Positions 28,694 through 38,079 of a DNA stretch of 64,000 nucleotides are shown one piece after another; the first letter of the stretch is position 1, and every line of letters begins with the position of its first letter. The notes under the pieces are model-generated. The model worked only from the letters and a program-made list of their open reading frames with translations. It ran no database searches and had not been told where the DNA came from. The position numbers and the translations under genes are program-made. The stretch covers positions 1 through 64,000 of the forward strand of contig JAFQEO010000002.1 of assembly GCA_017399005.1 (NCBI GenBank). Reading direction: 5' to 3'. The stretch is from Peptococcaceae bacterium (lineage in GTDB: Bacteria > Bacillota > Peptococcia > Peptococcales > Peptococcaceae).

Positions 28694-29077
28694 ATGGAAA
28701 ACTTAAAACGTTTACCGGACAGTGAATTGAAATTGATGATGATTATCTGGGATGCAGGGGAGCCAGTTGCTTCTCCATATATTCTGGAAAAATTGGTTGG
28801 TCAGAAAACATGGGCAAAAACAACCGTATTGAACTTCCTGTCCCGTCTGGTGGATCGTGGATTCCTGACCACTGAAAAAAGAGGTCGTTTCCACTTCTTC
28901 TCTCCAGCAGTATCGAAAGAAGATTACCTGCAGATGGAAAGCGTATCCTTCCTGGAAAGAGTACACCAGAATTCCTGGAAAAGCCTGGTTGCATCTCTGT
29001 ATGACGGTAAAGGAATCAGCGCTGATGAATTAGCAGAACTGCGTCAGTACGTAGACCAGATTGCAAACCAGAAATAA
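28694..29077 (+). CDS. BlaI/MecI/CopY-family transcriptional repressor
   Basis: A 127-residue penicillinase-repressor family protein. The winged helix-turn-helix runs from 'LPDSELKLMMIIWDAGEPV' through 'WAKTTVLNFLSRLVDRGFLTTEKRGR'; the C-terminal half supplies the dimerisation helices. Family members control beta-lactamase, penicillin-binding protein or copper genes, usually beside a BlaR1-type sensor protease. Neither a sensor nor a target gene adjoins this copy, so its regulon is elsewhere. AAGGAGTTG precedes ATG. A dyad at its own promoter suggests autoregulation. Confidence 0.88.
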   Translation: MENLKRLPDSELKLMMIIWDAGEPVASPYILEKLVGQKTWAKTTVLNFLSRLVDRGFLTTEKRGRFHFFSPAVSKEDYLQMESVSFLERVHQNSWKSLVASLYDGKGISADELAELRQYVDQIANQK

Positions 29078-29103
29078 GAGTTGAATTTGTCAGCTTCAGA
29101 AGC

Positions 29104-29224
29104 GTTTTTATCTGTTGCGGGCAGTGATGCTGGTTCGACAGAGAATGTCGTGTCCGGCAATGGGCAAATCGCTGACTGCTGCAGATGGAACATAGAAGCG
29201 CAATAAAAACACAGACAGATAAAC
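29104..29224. repeat. Long imperfect hairpin between blaI-type gene and gpr
   Basis: GTTTTTATCTGT (29104-29115) can pair with ACAGATAAAC (29215-29224); inside, GCAGT...GAT faces ATC...ACTGCTGC, and the tip is CGACA-GAGAA-TGTCG. Total span about 120 nt. Confidence 0.45.
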
Positions 29225-29241
29225 GATTCAGAATAATGATG

Positions 29242-29279
29242 AACAGAGCTGCTGCATATGAAAAACAGCTCTGTTTTTA
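29242..29279 (+). terminator. Terminator after the BlaI-type gene
   Basis: AACAGAGCTG pairs with CAGCTCTGTT, followed by a T-run. It lies between two convergent genes. Confidence 0.85.
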
Positions 29280-29309
29280 TTTTATCTGAAAACAGGAATG
29301 GTTACTGCA

Positions 29310-30311
29310 TCAGAAAAAATTAGCAGCGAAGTCTTCGTTCATGTCAGGATGTAGTGTTCTTGTAATAGCCCTTGCGATAATTGTGCTGCAGTTCTGCACA
29401 AGGTCGTCAATTTCTTTTGGAGTGACTTCCATATTGTGCTGGCAGGGTTCCAGTGCATACTGCATAAGATTGCGGACAGTAGGCTCCGGCAGTTCTTTCA
29501 GCATACGGCTGAGCTGAGGGCGCTGATGCAGCTGTTCCCAGAAGCTTTCCAGAACCTGATGGGCAATGATACGGGCTTTGACAACCGTCGGGATTCCTAT
29601 AGAGATAACGGGAACTCCCATTGTTTCTTTGTTGATTCCGGAACGCTGGTTTCCAACTCCGGCGCCGGGCGAAATACCAGTATTACTGATTTGAATCGTA
29701 GTGCCGATGCGGCTGATATCACCGGCAGCCAGTGCGTCAATAACAAGAATCAGCTCCGGCTTTATCTGTTTTGCGGCACTTCGTATGATATCGGCGGATT
29801 CTATGCCGGTCATGCCGAGCACACCGGGGGCGATAGTGGCAACCGGACGCACACCTTCCAGAATTTCATCTGGCACTTTGCCGTAAAGGTGACGAGTTGC
29901 CATCAGCTGGCTGATAACACGAGGACCCAGCGCATCAGGTGTGGATTTCCAGTTTCCAAGCCCGGCGACCAGAACAGGAGCTTCCAGGGAAGAAAGTGTT
30001 ATAAATTTTTTTAGATGTTTCGTCACCAGATTGCTGACAGATTCCAGGATACCATGGTGGTTGACGGCCAGTTCTTTACAGTGGATGGTGACGTAGATAC
30101 CCTCGGGTTTCTGCATAATGCGGCTTCCCTGACTGTTTAAAACAGTAACGGTGTGTACCGTAGCAATATCTTCAACTTCTTCGGTCAGACGCACACCGGG
30201 AATTTCACCGCCGCGGTCTCCCCGCAGCAGATCGTGAGCTTCCAGCGCCAGTTCCGGGAGCATGCCCCACTGCTGATATAGTGAAAATTTTGTTTCAGCG
30301 GATTTATCCAT
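29310..30311 (-). CDS. gpr: Germination protease GPR
   Basis: A 333-residue GPR endopeptidase, which degrades small acid-soluble spore proteins during germination and is made as a zymogen in the forespore. Family segments are 'LALEAHDLLRGDRGGEIPGV', 'PVLVAGLGNWKSTPDALGPR', 'PGVLGMTGIESADII', 'LVIDALAAGDISRIGTTIQI' and 'NTGISPGAGVGNQRSGIN'. Length is normal, with a short propeptide region. AAAGGAGGCCG precedes the ATG. Its presence shows that the lineage makes, or recently made, true spores. The 270-nt upstream region holds a possible hairpin (about 30395-30460) and no gene; a sigma-G promoter could not be assigned with confidence. Confidence 0.96.
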   Translation of the reverse strand: MDKSAETKFSLYQQWGMLPELALEAHDLLRGDRGGEIPGVRLTEEVEDIATVHTVTVLNSQGSRIMQKPEGIYVTIHCKELAVNHHGILESVSNLVTKHLKKFITLSSLEAPVLVAGLGNWKSTPDALGPRVISQLMATRHLYGKVPDEILEGVRPVATIAPGVLGMTGIESADIIRSAAKQIKPELILVIDALAAGDISRIGTTIQISNTGISPGAGVGNQRSGINKETMGVPVISIGIPTVVKARIIAHQVLESFWEQLHQRPQLSRMLKELPEPTVRNLMQYALEPCQHNMEVTPKEIDDLVQNCSTIIARAITRTLHPDMNEDFAANFF

Positions 30312-30583
30312 ATAATCGGCCTCCTTTTCTTACTGGTGATAGTTTTATCGGAAACAGGGAAACTATACAAAAGCCTTTTTAACATAAAAATGCAGACAAA
30401 AAGACCGCCGCCGTTACAGAGCGAGGGAAAACTCTGCGAAAACAGCAACAGTCTTTTGCGGAAGGGTGGAGCATTGGATTTTGTCGTGCAATGTTAGTAT
30501 GGAAAAAACAATGCGTATTATGTCCGATAAAATCTGTGCAATCTGCTAAATTGTGTTATAATATAAAATGAGGTGATTTAATA

Positions 30584-31156
30584 GTGCGCATTATTGCAGG
30601 ACATAACCGGGGACGCAAGCTGAAAAGTGTACCGGGCATGAAAACAAGACCCACTGCCGACCGTGTAAAAGAGGCAGTGTTCAGTTCAATCGATGGATTA
30701 TTATACGGCTGCCGGTTTCTGGATGTCTTTGGCGGCACAGGCAGTATTTCACTGGAAGCGGTGAGCCGTGGTGCTGAGGAAGCAGTGATTCTGGAAAAAG
30801 ATGCCGACGCCTTAAAAGTGATTCAGGAAAATATTACTGCCTGCGGGCAGCAGCAGCGCTGCCGTGTGATGCGTGGCGATTCACTTTCGTCTCTGAATGC
30901 ACTGGGGCACCAGGGAAAACAGTTTGATCTGATTTATGTAGACCCGCCTTATCAGAGCGGTTTATATGAAACTGTGCTGCAGAAAATTGCGTCGGAAAAT
31001 CTGCTGGCGAAGGATGGCATGATTCTGCTGGAATGTGCAAAAAATACTTCCCTTTCAGTGGAAAATAGTATATTCTTTATATATAAAGAAAAAAATTATG
31101 GCGATACTCGTGTCGTCTATATGAAATATAAAGATATCGAGGAGGATACACCGTGA
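30584..31156 (+). CDS. rsmD: 16S rRNA (guanine966-N2)-methyltransferase RsmD
   Basis: A 190-residue Rossmann-fold methyltransferase. The start 'MRIIAGHNRGRKLKSVPG' and 'TRPTADRVKEAVFSSI' are typical of RsmD. The SAM-binding loop is 'FLDVFGGTGSISLEA', and the catalytic motif is 'DPPY' in 'DLIYVDPPYQSG'. It methylates G966 of 16S rRNA during 30S assembly. Translation begins at GTG 30584 with AGGTGATTT upstream; a TATAAT at about 30557 serves as -10. The stop overlaps the next start by 4 nt (GTGA). Confidence 0.94.
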   Translation: MRIIAGHNRGRKLKSVPGMKTRPTADRVKEAVFSSIDGLLYGCRFLDVFGGTGSISLEAVSRGAEEAVILEKDADALKVIQENITACGQQQRCRVMRGDSLSSLNALGHQGKQFDLIYVDPPYQSGLYETVLQKIASENLLAKDGMILLECAKNTSLSVENSIFFIYKEKNYGDTRVVYMKYKDIEEDTP

Positions 31157-31620
31157 GTATTTATAATTTATTAGACCAGCTGGAAAGCACAATTGAAGGA
31201 AGCAAACGCGCATTTATGCAGAACGACAAAATCATTATCAGCCCGGATGAACTGTATCAGCTGATTGACCAGATTCGTTCCAGCGTACCGGATGACATCC
31301 GCGATGCACAGTGGGTAAAAAAAGAAGAAGAACAGATTAAGAAAAAAGCGCAGGAAGATTACGAACGTATTATCGAAGAAGCACATTTGCGTGCACAGGA
31401 TCTGGTATGCGAAACCGAAATCTATCGTCTGGCGGAAATCCGTGTAAAAGAAATGCTGGATGAAGCAAATCAGGCAGCACATGACATTACTCTGGGTGCA
31501 TTTAACTATGCCAACGATATTATGGAAAAAATCGAAAAACAGCTGCAGATTTACTATGATGTAGTGCAGGACGGTAAAGATGAAATCCAGAAATCTCTGG
31601 ATGCTCTGAATCAGGAATAA
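31153..31620 (+). CDS. Coiled-coil protein of unknown function
   Basis: A 155-residue, highly charged protein, translationally coupled to rsmD. After a short globular start ('YNLLDQLESTIEGSKRAF'), residues 50-150 are nearly all helical with heptad spacing ('KKEEEQIKKKAQEDYERIIE', 'IRVKEMLDEANQAAHDI'). It has no membrane span and no nucleotide-binding loop. Proteins like this next to rsmD in Clostridia are often labelled ATPase, but no ATPase motif is visible. A DivIVA-like or ATP-synthase-stalk-like coiled coil is the nearest description. A terminator follows. Confidence 0.7.
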   Translation: MSIYNLLDQLESTIEGSKRAFMQNDKIIISPDELYQLIDQIRSSVPDDIRDAQWVKKEEEQIKKKAQEDYERIIEEAHLRAQDLVCETEIYRLAEIRVKEMLDEANQAAHDITLGAFNYANDIMEKIEKQLQIYYDVVQDGKDEIQKSLDALNQE

Positions 31621-31648
31621 AACAGAACAGGAGATTCTGTTACAGAAA

Positions 31649-31680
31649 ACAGATGCAGCGATTCGAGGCATCTGTTTTTT
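31649..31680 (+). terminator. Terminator after the coiled-coil gene
   Basis: ACAGATGC pairs with GCATCTGT, followed by TTTTT. Confidence 0.88.
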
Positions 31681-31769
31681 GATACTGTTCATCGGACAGC
31701 GTGATATGCTATAATAATAAGGAAAAGCTTGTAAAAATCACAGAGCACGAGCAGGAGTGAAGAAATCGT

Positions 31770-32780
31770 ATGAAAATTGCTTTAGACGCTATGGGCGGGG
31801 ATTATGCTCCGAAAGAGATTGTGCTGGGCGGCTTGCAGGCCCTGCAGGAGTACGATTATATTGAAAAATTATATCTGGTAGGTCAGATTGATAAAATTGA
31901 AGCGGTTCTAGCGGAACAGAGCAGTCTGGATCGCAGTAAAATTGAACTGGTGGAAGCTACCGAGGTAATTGAGATGGAAGACCATCCGGCCAATGCATAT
32001 CGCCGGAAAAAAGATGCTTCTATCACAGTGGCAACCCGGCTGGTAAAAGAGGGCACTGCAGATGCGGTTGTATCGGCGGGTAGTACAGGCGGTCAGATGG
32101 TGGCGGCGCTGTTTGGGCTGGGACGCATTAAAGGCGTAAAACGTCCGGCTATCGGCTGTGTGATTCCAACCATGACCGGTGGCAAACTGCTGGTGGATTC
32201 CGGTGCCAATACCAATGTAGATGTGGAAAATCTGGTGCAGTTTGCGCAGATGGGAAGCATTTATATGCAGTGTGTAGGCGGAATTGAGAGCCCAAAAGTC
32301 GGGCTGATTAACAACGGCGCAGAGGAAACAAAAGGCAGTGAGCTGACTCAGGAAACTTATCAGAAACTGAAAGAACTGGATAATATTAATTTTATCGGCA
32401 ATATTGAAGGCCGCGATGTACCTGCCGGTGCTGCCGATGTTATGACCTGTGACGGGTTTACCGGCAATGTGGTGCTGAAAACCATGGAAGGCATGGCAAA
32501 GGTTATCATGACTATGCTGGAAGCCGAGGTAAAAGCCTCGCTGCGCTGTACTGTGGGGGCTGGCCTGATGAAACCGGCGCTGCGCGGCTTAAAACGCAAA
32601 ATGGATTACGCCGAATACGGCGGAGCGCCTCTGCTGGGGGTAAACGGTGTTAGTGTTGTGTGTCACGGCAGTTCCAAAGCAAAAGCTATTTACAAAGCCA
32701 TTGATATCGCTTATCATTGTTGTGAAAGCAATTTTGTGGAAAAAATAAAAGGAAATTTTGAGAAGAGCATCGAAGACTAA
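31770..32780 (+). CDS. plsX: Phosphate acyltransferase PlsX
   Basis: A 336-residue PlsX, which converts acyl-ACP to acyl phosphate for phospholipid synthesis at the membrane surface. It begins '[20 protein letters not shown]' and shows '[20 protein letters not shown]' and '[20 protein letters not shown]', all standard. GCAGGAGTGAAGAA precedes ATG, and TATAAT lies at about 31711. It is followed 38 nt later by acpP, the usual pairing. The fapR and fab genes that often adjoin it are missing here. Confidence 0.97.
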   Translation: MKIALDAMGGDYAPKEIVLGGLQALQEYDYIEKLYLVGQIDKIEAVLAEQSSLDRSKIELVEATEVIEMEDHPANAYRRKKDASITVATRLVKEGTADAVVSAGSTGGQMVAALFGLGRIKGVKRPAIGCVIPTMTGGKLLVDSGANTNVDVENLVQFAQMGSIYMQCVGGIESPKVGLINNGAEETKGSELTQETYQKLKELDNINFIGNIEGRDVPAGAADVMTCDGFTGNVVLKTMEGMAKVIMTMLEAEVKASLRCTVGAGLMKPALRGLKRKMDYAEYGGAPLLGVNGVSVVCHGSSKAKAIYKAIDIAYHCCESNFVEKIKGNFEKSIED

Positions 32781-32818
32781 TAACAGTAATGCTCCATAGA
32801 CGGAAGGAGGTGACGGGG

Positions 32819-33049
32819 ATGGACTATTTCAAAAAAATCAGAGAAATCGTTGCGGAACAGTTAGGGATTGATGCAGAAACAATCACACTGGAAACAACTT
32901 TTAATGATCTGGATGCCGATTCCCTGGACGTAGTTGAGGTAATTATGGCGCTGGAGGATGAATTCGGGATTCAGATTCCGGATGAAGTTGCTGAAAAAAT
33001 CAAAAATATCGGCGCTGTTGTTGATTATGTCAGCGAAAATGCACAGTAA
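32819..33049 (+). CDS. acpP: Acyl carrier protein
   Basis: A 76-residue ACP. The phosphopantetheine serine is S35 in '[19 protein letters not shown]', and helix II-III '[21 protein letters not shown]' is standard. The protein is acidic, as expected. The start ATG 32819 follows GGAAGGAGGTGACGGGG, an excellent site. It should be co-transcribed with plsX. The 270 nt after it, before the oxidoreductase gene, contain no gene or clear terminator. Confidence 0.97.
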   Translation: MDYFKKIREIVAEQLGIDAETITLETTFNDLDADSLDVVEVIMALEDEFGIQIPDEVAEKIKNIGAVVDYVSENAQ

Positions 33050-33321
33050 GGGTGCAATAAACAGGAAATACAAAGCGAATATAGGAGGCTGTCCTGACAC
33101 TGTAAAGTTTTGCGGAACGGGACGGCCTTTTGTTGTATCTGTATGTACCGATATAGGTGGTGCCTATAGTAAAGCAAGGGAAACCGGTATTATGATTTCT
33201 CTTCTGAAAACGATAAAATAAAAGAGAAAACGATATAATTACAGATACAGACGATTTTGCGCAAAACAGCAATGCGGAATCGGCAAAATGTACATAAAAT
33301 TTTATTGCGGGGGTGAACGCT

Positions 33322-35259
33322 GTGACAACCACATACGGTGGCTACATGGGTCGCATTCTGGATATTAATCTGACAACACAGGAAGTGAAGGAATATCCTT
33401 TTTCTGACCGGGAACGGGAATTATATATCGGCGGTAAAACTATGGCGGCAAAAATTCTGGCTGACCATCTGACCGGAAACGAAACAGCGTTTTCCGAGGA
33501 TAATCTGCTGGTCGTTTCCACCGGTCCGATGACCGGGTCTGGAGCACCGAGTTCCAGCCGGTTTAATATTTCTACACTGTCTCCGCAGACTGGTTATCTG
33601 ACATCTTCTAACTGTGGCGGTAATTTTGGCTATTATCTAAAAAAAGCCGGGCTGGATGCTATCGTTCTGCACGGCAGAAGCGATACACCGGTATGGCTGG
33701 AAATCAGCAATGGCAAGGTGCAGTTTCATGCAGCCGATGATTTATGGGGTATGAAAACTTCAGAGACGCAGGCAACTCTGGACGAAAAATTAAAACTGCC
33801 AAACGGTCGGGTTCGTAAAAACGGGAAAATCTGCATCGGCCCTGCCGGAGAAAACAAGGTGCTGTATGCCGGAATTGTGTCCAATGAACGCGTGGCGGGA
33901 CGCGGTGGTACCGGTGCTGTACTGGGCTGGATGAATGTGAAGGCAGTCTGTGCCAGCGGGAATCAGGAAGTCAAAGTCATTGAAAAGGAAAAAATGATAA
34001 ACCACACGCAGAAATGGTTCCGCTATTTGCGCAAACATCCGCTGACCGGGCAACAGCTCCCGTATATGGGTACGGCTGGGCTGGTAAGTTCTATGCAGAT
34101 GCGTGGTTTGCTGTCTACCAGAAATTACAGTGCCGGTCAGTTTGACGATTTTGAAAAAGTAAGCGGTGAGCGTTTAGCCGAAGAATATAACATTGTGAAT
34201 AAAGGCTGTCTGACCTGTCCGATTCGCTGTGCCCGCACTGTGGAAGTGAACGGTAAACATGTAAAAGGGCCGGAACTGGAAACACTGGTGCTTCTGGGCA
34301 GTAATCTGGCAAATAACAATCTGGAAGCTATTCTGCGCTGGAACTATGAACTGGACGAACTGGGCATGGATACCATTTCCACTGCTAATACCATTGCCTA
34401 TGCTATGGAAGCAAACGAAAAAGGTCTATGGAATAATGGATTATCCTTTGCAGATACAGAAAACCTGTCTGCTGTTTTTGAAAAAATTGCTCACAGGGAA
34501 GGCATCGGCGATGAACTGGCGCAGGGCAGTAAACGATTATCAGAACAATACGGCGGTAAGGATTTTGCCATTCACGCAAAGGGCATGGAACTGGCAGCCT
34601 ATGAGCCGCGCAAAGCGGCAGGGCTGGGTCTGGGTTATGCGGTCAGTAACCGGGGCGGCTGTCATTTAAACGGTGGCTATCTGGTTATTGTAGAAGGGCT
34701 GGGACTGTATGCCAACCCTACCACCTGGCATGGAAAAGCTGATTTAACTATGATGTTTCAGAATCTGATGGAAATGATTTCTGCATCGGGGCAGTGCCTG
34801 TTTACCAGCTATGCCATGTTTCCACAGCTGCTTTTAAATCATCCCAACAGCTGGTATGCCCGCCTGGTCAATACGGTAATTCCGTATTGTGGCGGAGTGG
34901 TCCGCATTTTAAATAAATTCCCGCAGATTGCTGCAATTCATCTGCCGGTTTTCCATCACACAAAGGCCTTTGAATATGTGACCGGGATGAAAATGCCCTT
35001 TGGCAGATATCTGCGCTGCGGGGAACGGGGGTATAATCTGGAACGTGAAGTAAACCGCCGGTTTGGTGTAAATGCCGGGAAAGATGCTCTGCCGAAACGC
35101 CTGACCGATGTGCTGCAGGATGCTGCTGACCCGACATCAAAAGTTCCTCTGGCGAAACTGAAAAAAGTATATTATCGTGCAAGAGGATGGGATAAAAATG
35201 GCTTGCCAACGAAACGGCTTCTGAAAAAGCTGGAAATCGAGGAGAACAGTCATGTATAA
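33322..35259 (+). CDS. Aldehyde:ferredoxin oxidoreductase family (tungsten enzyme)
   Basis: A 645-residue AOR family protein. The N-terminal domain starts 'GGYMGRILDINLTTQEVKEY' and has 'GPMTGSGAPSSSRFNISTLS', typical of the pterin-binding part. The [4Fe-4S] ligands are C295, C298 and C302 in 'GCLTCPIRCARTVEV', with the fourth Cys near 566 in 'RCGERGYNLEREVNRRFG'. Such enzymes bind a tungsten bispyranopterin and oxidise aldehydes (or reduce acids) with ferredoxin. GTG 33322 is favoured, 7 nt behind GGGGG; GTG 33313 also exists. It overlaps a MoaD-like gene and is followed by a ferredoxin, so the three form one operon. The exact substrate is unknown. Confidence 0.92.
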   Translation: MTTTYGGYMGRILDINLTTQEVKEYPFSDRERELYIGGKTMAAKILADHLTGNETAFSEDNLLVVSTGPMTGSGAPSSSRFNISTLSPQTGYLTSSNCGGNFGYYLKKAGLDAIVLHGRSDTPVWLEISNGKVQFHAADDLWGMKTSETQATLDEKLKLPNGRVRKNGKICIGPAGENKVLYAGIVSNERVAGRGGTGAVLGWMNVKAVCASGNQEVKVIEKEKMINHTQKWFRYLRKHPLTGQQLPYMGTAGLVSSMQMRGLLSTRNYSAGQFDDFEKVSGERLAEEYNIVNKGCLTCPIRCARTVEVNGKHVKGPELETLVLLGSNLANNNLEAILRWNYELDELGMDTISTANTIAYAMEANEKGLWNNGLSFADTENLSAVFEKIAHREGIGDELAQGSKRLSEQYGGKDFAIHAKGMELAAYEPRKAAGLGLGYAVSNRGGCHLNGGYLVIVEGLGLYANPTTWHGKADLTMMFQNLMEMISASGQCLFTSYAMFPQLLLNHPNSWYARLVNTVIPYCGGVVRILNKFPQIAAIHLPVFHHTKAFEYVTGMKMPFGRYLRCGERGYNLEREVNRRFGVNAGKDALPKRLTDVLQDAADPTSKVPLAKLKKVYYRARGWDKNGLPTKRLLKKLEIEENSHV

Positions 35260-35485
35260 GGTGCAGCTTTTGGGTATTGTACGCCTGAAAACAGGTGTAG
35301 CATCGCTGGAACTGGACGAGAAGCAGGTAACTACATTGCATGATTTAAAAGGAATGCTGCCAGGAATCAGCCGCAAAGAAGCGGATGATCTGCTGGTACT
35401 GATAAATGGCGGTAAAGCAAAGAAACATTATCGTTTTAAAAACGGAGATACGGTTGTATTTTTGTCACCGGCGGGAGGAGGCTGA
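35252..35485 (+). CDS. MoaD/ThiS-like sulfur carrier protein
   Basis: A 77-residue ubiquitin-like protein with the required C-terminal di-glycine ('VVFLSPAGGG', with one extra Gly). 'LVLINGGKAKKHYRFKNGD' matches the MoaD pattern where strand 4 precedes the C-terminal tail. MoaD gives sulfur to the dithiolene of molybdopterin and tungstopterin. It overlaps the AOR gene by 8 nt, so a role in supplying or matching the cofactor of that enzyme is likely. No moaE or moeB is in the window. Confidence 0.85.
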   Translation: MYKVQLLGIVRLKTGVASLELDEKQVTTLHDLKGMLPGISRKEADDLLVLINGGKAKKHYRFKNGDTVVFLSPAGGG

Positions 35486-35489
35486 TACT

Positions 35490-35741
35490 ATGACAGAGCA
35501 GAATAAAAATGAATTGAAAAAGAAAAAATGGCCTGTCATCAACCAGAAAGAATGTGCCGGATGTTCTGTCTGTGTCGAAGCCTGTCCAATGGAGTGTCTG
35601 CGGATTGGGATGCCGAAATTTCGCGGCGATATTCATACTACGGCAGAACTGGCAAAACCAGATTGCTGCATAGGTTGTGGAATCTGTGCCCAAAATTGTC
35701 CGATCCGAGCCATTGTGATGACAGAAAAAAACGACAAATGA
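35490..35741 (+). CDS. 2[4Fe-4S] ferredoxin
   Basis: An 83-residue ferredoxin with two cluster motifs: 'CAGCSVCVEACP' and 'CIGCGICAQNCP'. A basic N-terminal stretch of about 15 residues comes first. The start is ATG 35490, behind GGAGGAGGCTG; the open frame starting earlier overlaps the MoaD-like gene. It lies 4 nt after the MoaD-like stop and is probably the electron partner or dedicated small subunit of the AOR. A strong terminator follows. Confidence 0.93.
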   Translation: MTEQNKNELKKKKWPVINQKECAGCSVCVEACPMECLRIGMPKFRGDIHTTAELAKPDCCIGCGICAQNCPIRAIVMTEKNDK

Positions 35742-35769
35742 AAAACAAATATCAAATAGAAAGATAGTG

Positions 35770-35819
35770 GCTGCTGCAGTATGCGGGAAGAGATTTTCGA
35801 ATACTGCGGCAGCTTTTTT
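35770..35819 (+). terminator. Terminator of the AOR-MoaD-ferredoxin operon
   Basis: GCTGCTGCAGTAT pairs (one bulge or mismatch) with ATACTGCGGCAGC, followed by TTTTTT. Confidence 0.9.
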
Positions 35820-35831
35820 CATGCTGTTCGC

Positions 35832-35873
35832 TTGTTATTATAATATAATATGCTATAATAGAACATATCTTCT
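35832..35873 (+). promoter_or_regulatory. uvrB promoter with possible LexA box
   Basis: TTGTTA, 16-nt spacer and TATAAT (35854-35859) form the promoter. AGAACATATCTTCT (35860-35873) follows at once; it matches the Gram-positive SOS pattern GAAC-N4-GTTC with one deviation. LexA control of uvrBA is known in Bacillus subtilis. Confidence 0.5.
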
Positions 35874-36014
35874 GTTTTAGGTGTGATTCTGTGGAGAACA
35901 GCGTTTAATCAATCGGAAAAACAGGTATTTTATTAGAGTAAAGAAAACAATACATACATTCCAGACAGAATTGATTCTGCAAAAGATTCTGATATGATGA
36001 TTGGAGATGGCGCT

Positions 36015-37985
36015 ATGCCTGATTTTAAACTGGTTTCTGAATATAAACCGACCGGTGACCAGCCGAAGGCGATTGCAGGGCTGGTTGACGGCCTGGATTC
36101 GGGATATCCGAAGCAGATTATGCTGGGGGTTACCGGTTCGGGGAAAACTTTTACCATGGCAAATATTATCGCAGAGGCTAACCGGCCTGCGCTGGTGATT
36201 GCACATAATAAAACGCTGGCGGCACAGCTGTATAGTGAGTTTAAGGAATTCTTTCCGGAGAATGCGGTAGAGTATTTTGTGTCCTACTATGATTACTATC
36301 AGCCGGAGGCCTATGTGGCATCTACTGATACCTATATTGAAAAAGACGCGCAGATTAACGAGGAAATTGAGAAGATGCGCCACTCGGCTACTGCATCGCT
36401 GCTGGAACGACGTGATGTGATTATTGTTGCCAGCGTGTCCTGTATTTATGGTCTGGGTTCGCCGGAAGAATACCGGGAACAGACGCTGTCGCTGCGTGTG
36501 GGGTTAAATTATGACCGTGACGAGATTCTGCGCAAGCTGGTGGAAATCCAGTATGAGCGTAACGATGTGAATTTCCATCGCGGTACCTTCCGGGTAAGAG
36601 GTGACATTATTGAAATTTTGCCGGCCAATGCCAGCGAACGGGCTATCCGGGTGGAAATGTTTGGAGATGAAGTAGACCGCATTGCTGAGATTGATGTGGT
36701 TACCGGTCATGTGCTGGGGCTGCGCAACCATGTAAGTATTTATCCGAATACTCATTATGCTACCGATCCGGAATATATGGATACTGCTATTGCGGCCATC
36801 GAGGAAGAAATGGAGCAGCAGGTGGCATATTTTAAATCACAGAATAAGTTAATTGAGGCACAGCGCATTGAACAGCGTACTCGCTATGACATGGAAATGC
36901 TGCGGGAAGTAGGTTTCTGTACCGGTGTGGAAAACTATTCCCGTCCGCTGGCAGGCAGAGAGCCGGGTTCTACACCGAATACACTGCTGGATTTCTTTCC
37001 GGAGGATTTCATTACCTTTATTGATGAATCTCATGTATCGGTATCGCAGATTGGCGGTATGTACGCTGGTGACCGTTCCAGAAAAGAGAATCTGGTAAAT
37101 TTCGGATTCCGTCTGCCGTCAGCGCTGGATAACCGGCCGCTGCGGTTTGACGAGTTTGAACAGAAAACCGGTCAGACAATCTATGTCAGTGCCACACCAG
37201 GGCCGTATGAAAGGGAACACAGCCAGCAGATTGTAGAACAGATTATTCGCCCGACCGGTCTGGTCGATCCGGAAGTAGAAGTTCGCCCGGTGCAGAATCA
37301 GATTGACGATTTGCTGGAGGAAATTCGCATTCGTGCGGAGAAAGACCAGCGTGTACTGGTAACTACGCTGACAAAAAAAATGGCGGAAGATCTGACAGAT
37401 TATCTGAAAAGCGTTGGTGTGCGTGTGCGGTATCTGCACTCGGAAGTAAAAACCATTGAACGTATGGAGATTTTGCGTGATTTGCGCCAGGGCGAGTTTG
37501 ATGTGCTGGTAGGTATTAACCTGCTGCGTGAGGGGCTGGATTTACCGGAAGTGTCGCTGGTGGCAATTCTGGATGCCGATAAAGAGGGCTTCCTGCGCTC
37601 GGAGACATCCATGATTCAGACCATTGGTCGCGCGGCTCGAAATGCCGAGGGCAAGGTTATTATGTACGGTGATACCATTACTGGTTCTATGCGGAAAGCC
37701 ATCGATGAGACGGAACGCCGCCGGGAACTGCAGATGCGATATAATAAGGAACATGGTATCACGCCGAAAACTGTTCAGAAAAATATCCGGGCTGTCATTG
37801 AGGCAACTATGGTGGCCGAGGAGACGGAAGATTATATAGCAGTGAAACCGAAACTTTCTGCAAAAGAACGGGAAAAACGGATTCGCATACTGGAAAAGGA
37901 AATGAAAGCTGCGGCAAAAGCACTGGAATTCGAAAAAGCTGCCGCGCTGCGTGACGAAATCCGTCAGTTGCGGGAGGAAGAATAA
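36015..37985 (+). CDS. uvrB: Excinuclease ABC subunit B
   Basis: A 656-residue UvrB, the damage-verifying helicase-like subunit of nucleotide excision repair. The Walker A motif is 'GVTGSGKT' (38-45), and the beta-hairpin that clamps DNA starts at '[11 protein letters not shown]'. Helicase motifs continue through '[16 protein letters not shown]' and '[21 protein letters not shown]'. The C-terminal UVR motif, which binds UvrC, is '[19 protein letters not shown]'. ATG 36015 follows TTGGAGATGG. The 140-nt leader has no gene. uvrA follows 94 nt later; a CGGTTG/CAACCG hairpin inside a GCAGG/CCTGC stem lies between. Confidence 0.98.
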   Translation: MPDFKLVSEYKPTGDQPKAIAGLVDGLDSGYPKQIMLGVTGSGKTFTMANIIAEANRPALVIAHNKTLAAQLYSEFKEFFPENAVEYFVSYYDYYQPEAYVASTDTYIEKDAQINEEIEKMRHSATASLLERRDVIIVASVSCIYGLGSPEEYREQTLSLRVGLNYDRDEILRKLVEIQYERNDVNFHRGTFRVRGDIIEILPANASERAIRVEMFGDEVDRIAEIDVVTGHVLGLRNHVSIYPNTHYATDPEYMDTAIAAIEEEMEQQVAYFKSQNKLIEAQRIEQRTRYDMEMLREVGFCTGVENYSRPLAGREPGSTPNTLLDFFPEDFITFIDESHVSVSQIGGMYAGDRSRKENLVNFGFRLPSALDNRPLRFDEFEQKTGQTIYVSATPGPYEREHSQQIVEQIIRPTGLVDPEVEVRPVQNQIDDLLEEIRIRAEKDQRVLVTTLTKKMAEDLTDYLKSVGVRVRYLHSEVKTIERMEILRDLRQGEFDVLVGINLLREGLDLPEVSLVAILDADKEGFLRSETSMIQTIGRAARNAEGKVIMYGDTITGSMRKAIDETERRRELQMRYNKEHGITPKTVQKNIRAVIEATMVAEETEDYIAVKPKLSAKEREKRIRILEKEMKAAAKALEFEKAAALRDEIRQLREEE

Positions 37986-38079
37986 AGTATCAGATATAAT
38001 TGCAGGGACGGTTGGCCACAACCGCCCGAAATAAGAATCCTGCAAATTATGTTCTGAATGTTTATAGAGAGGAATTTAT

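Noticed and set aside
30340-30385. Sigma-G promoter of gpr
   Set aside because: A GTATA-like -35 with an AAAACTA -10 can be drawn, but the match is too weak to claim.
30312-30583. rpsT or another small gene upstream of gpr
   Set aside because: No ORF with ribosomal protein S20 character was found in either strand; only a weak hairpin is seen.
33050-33321. Gene between acpP and the AOR gene
   Set aside because: The open frame found there lacks a ribosome site and recognisable protein character.
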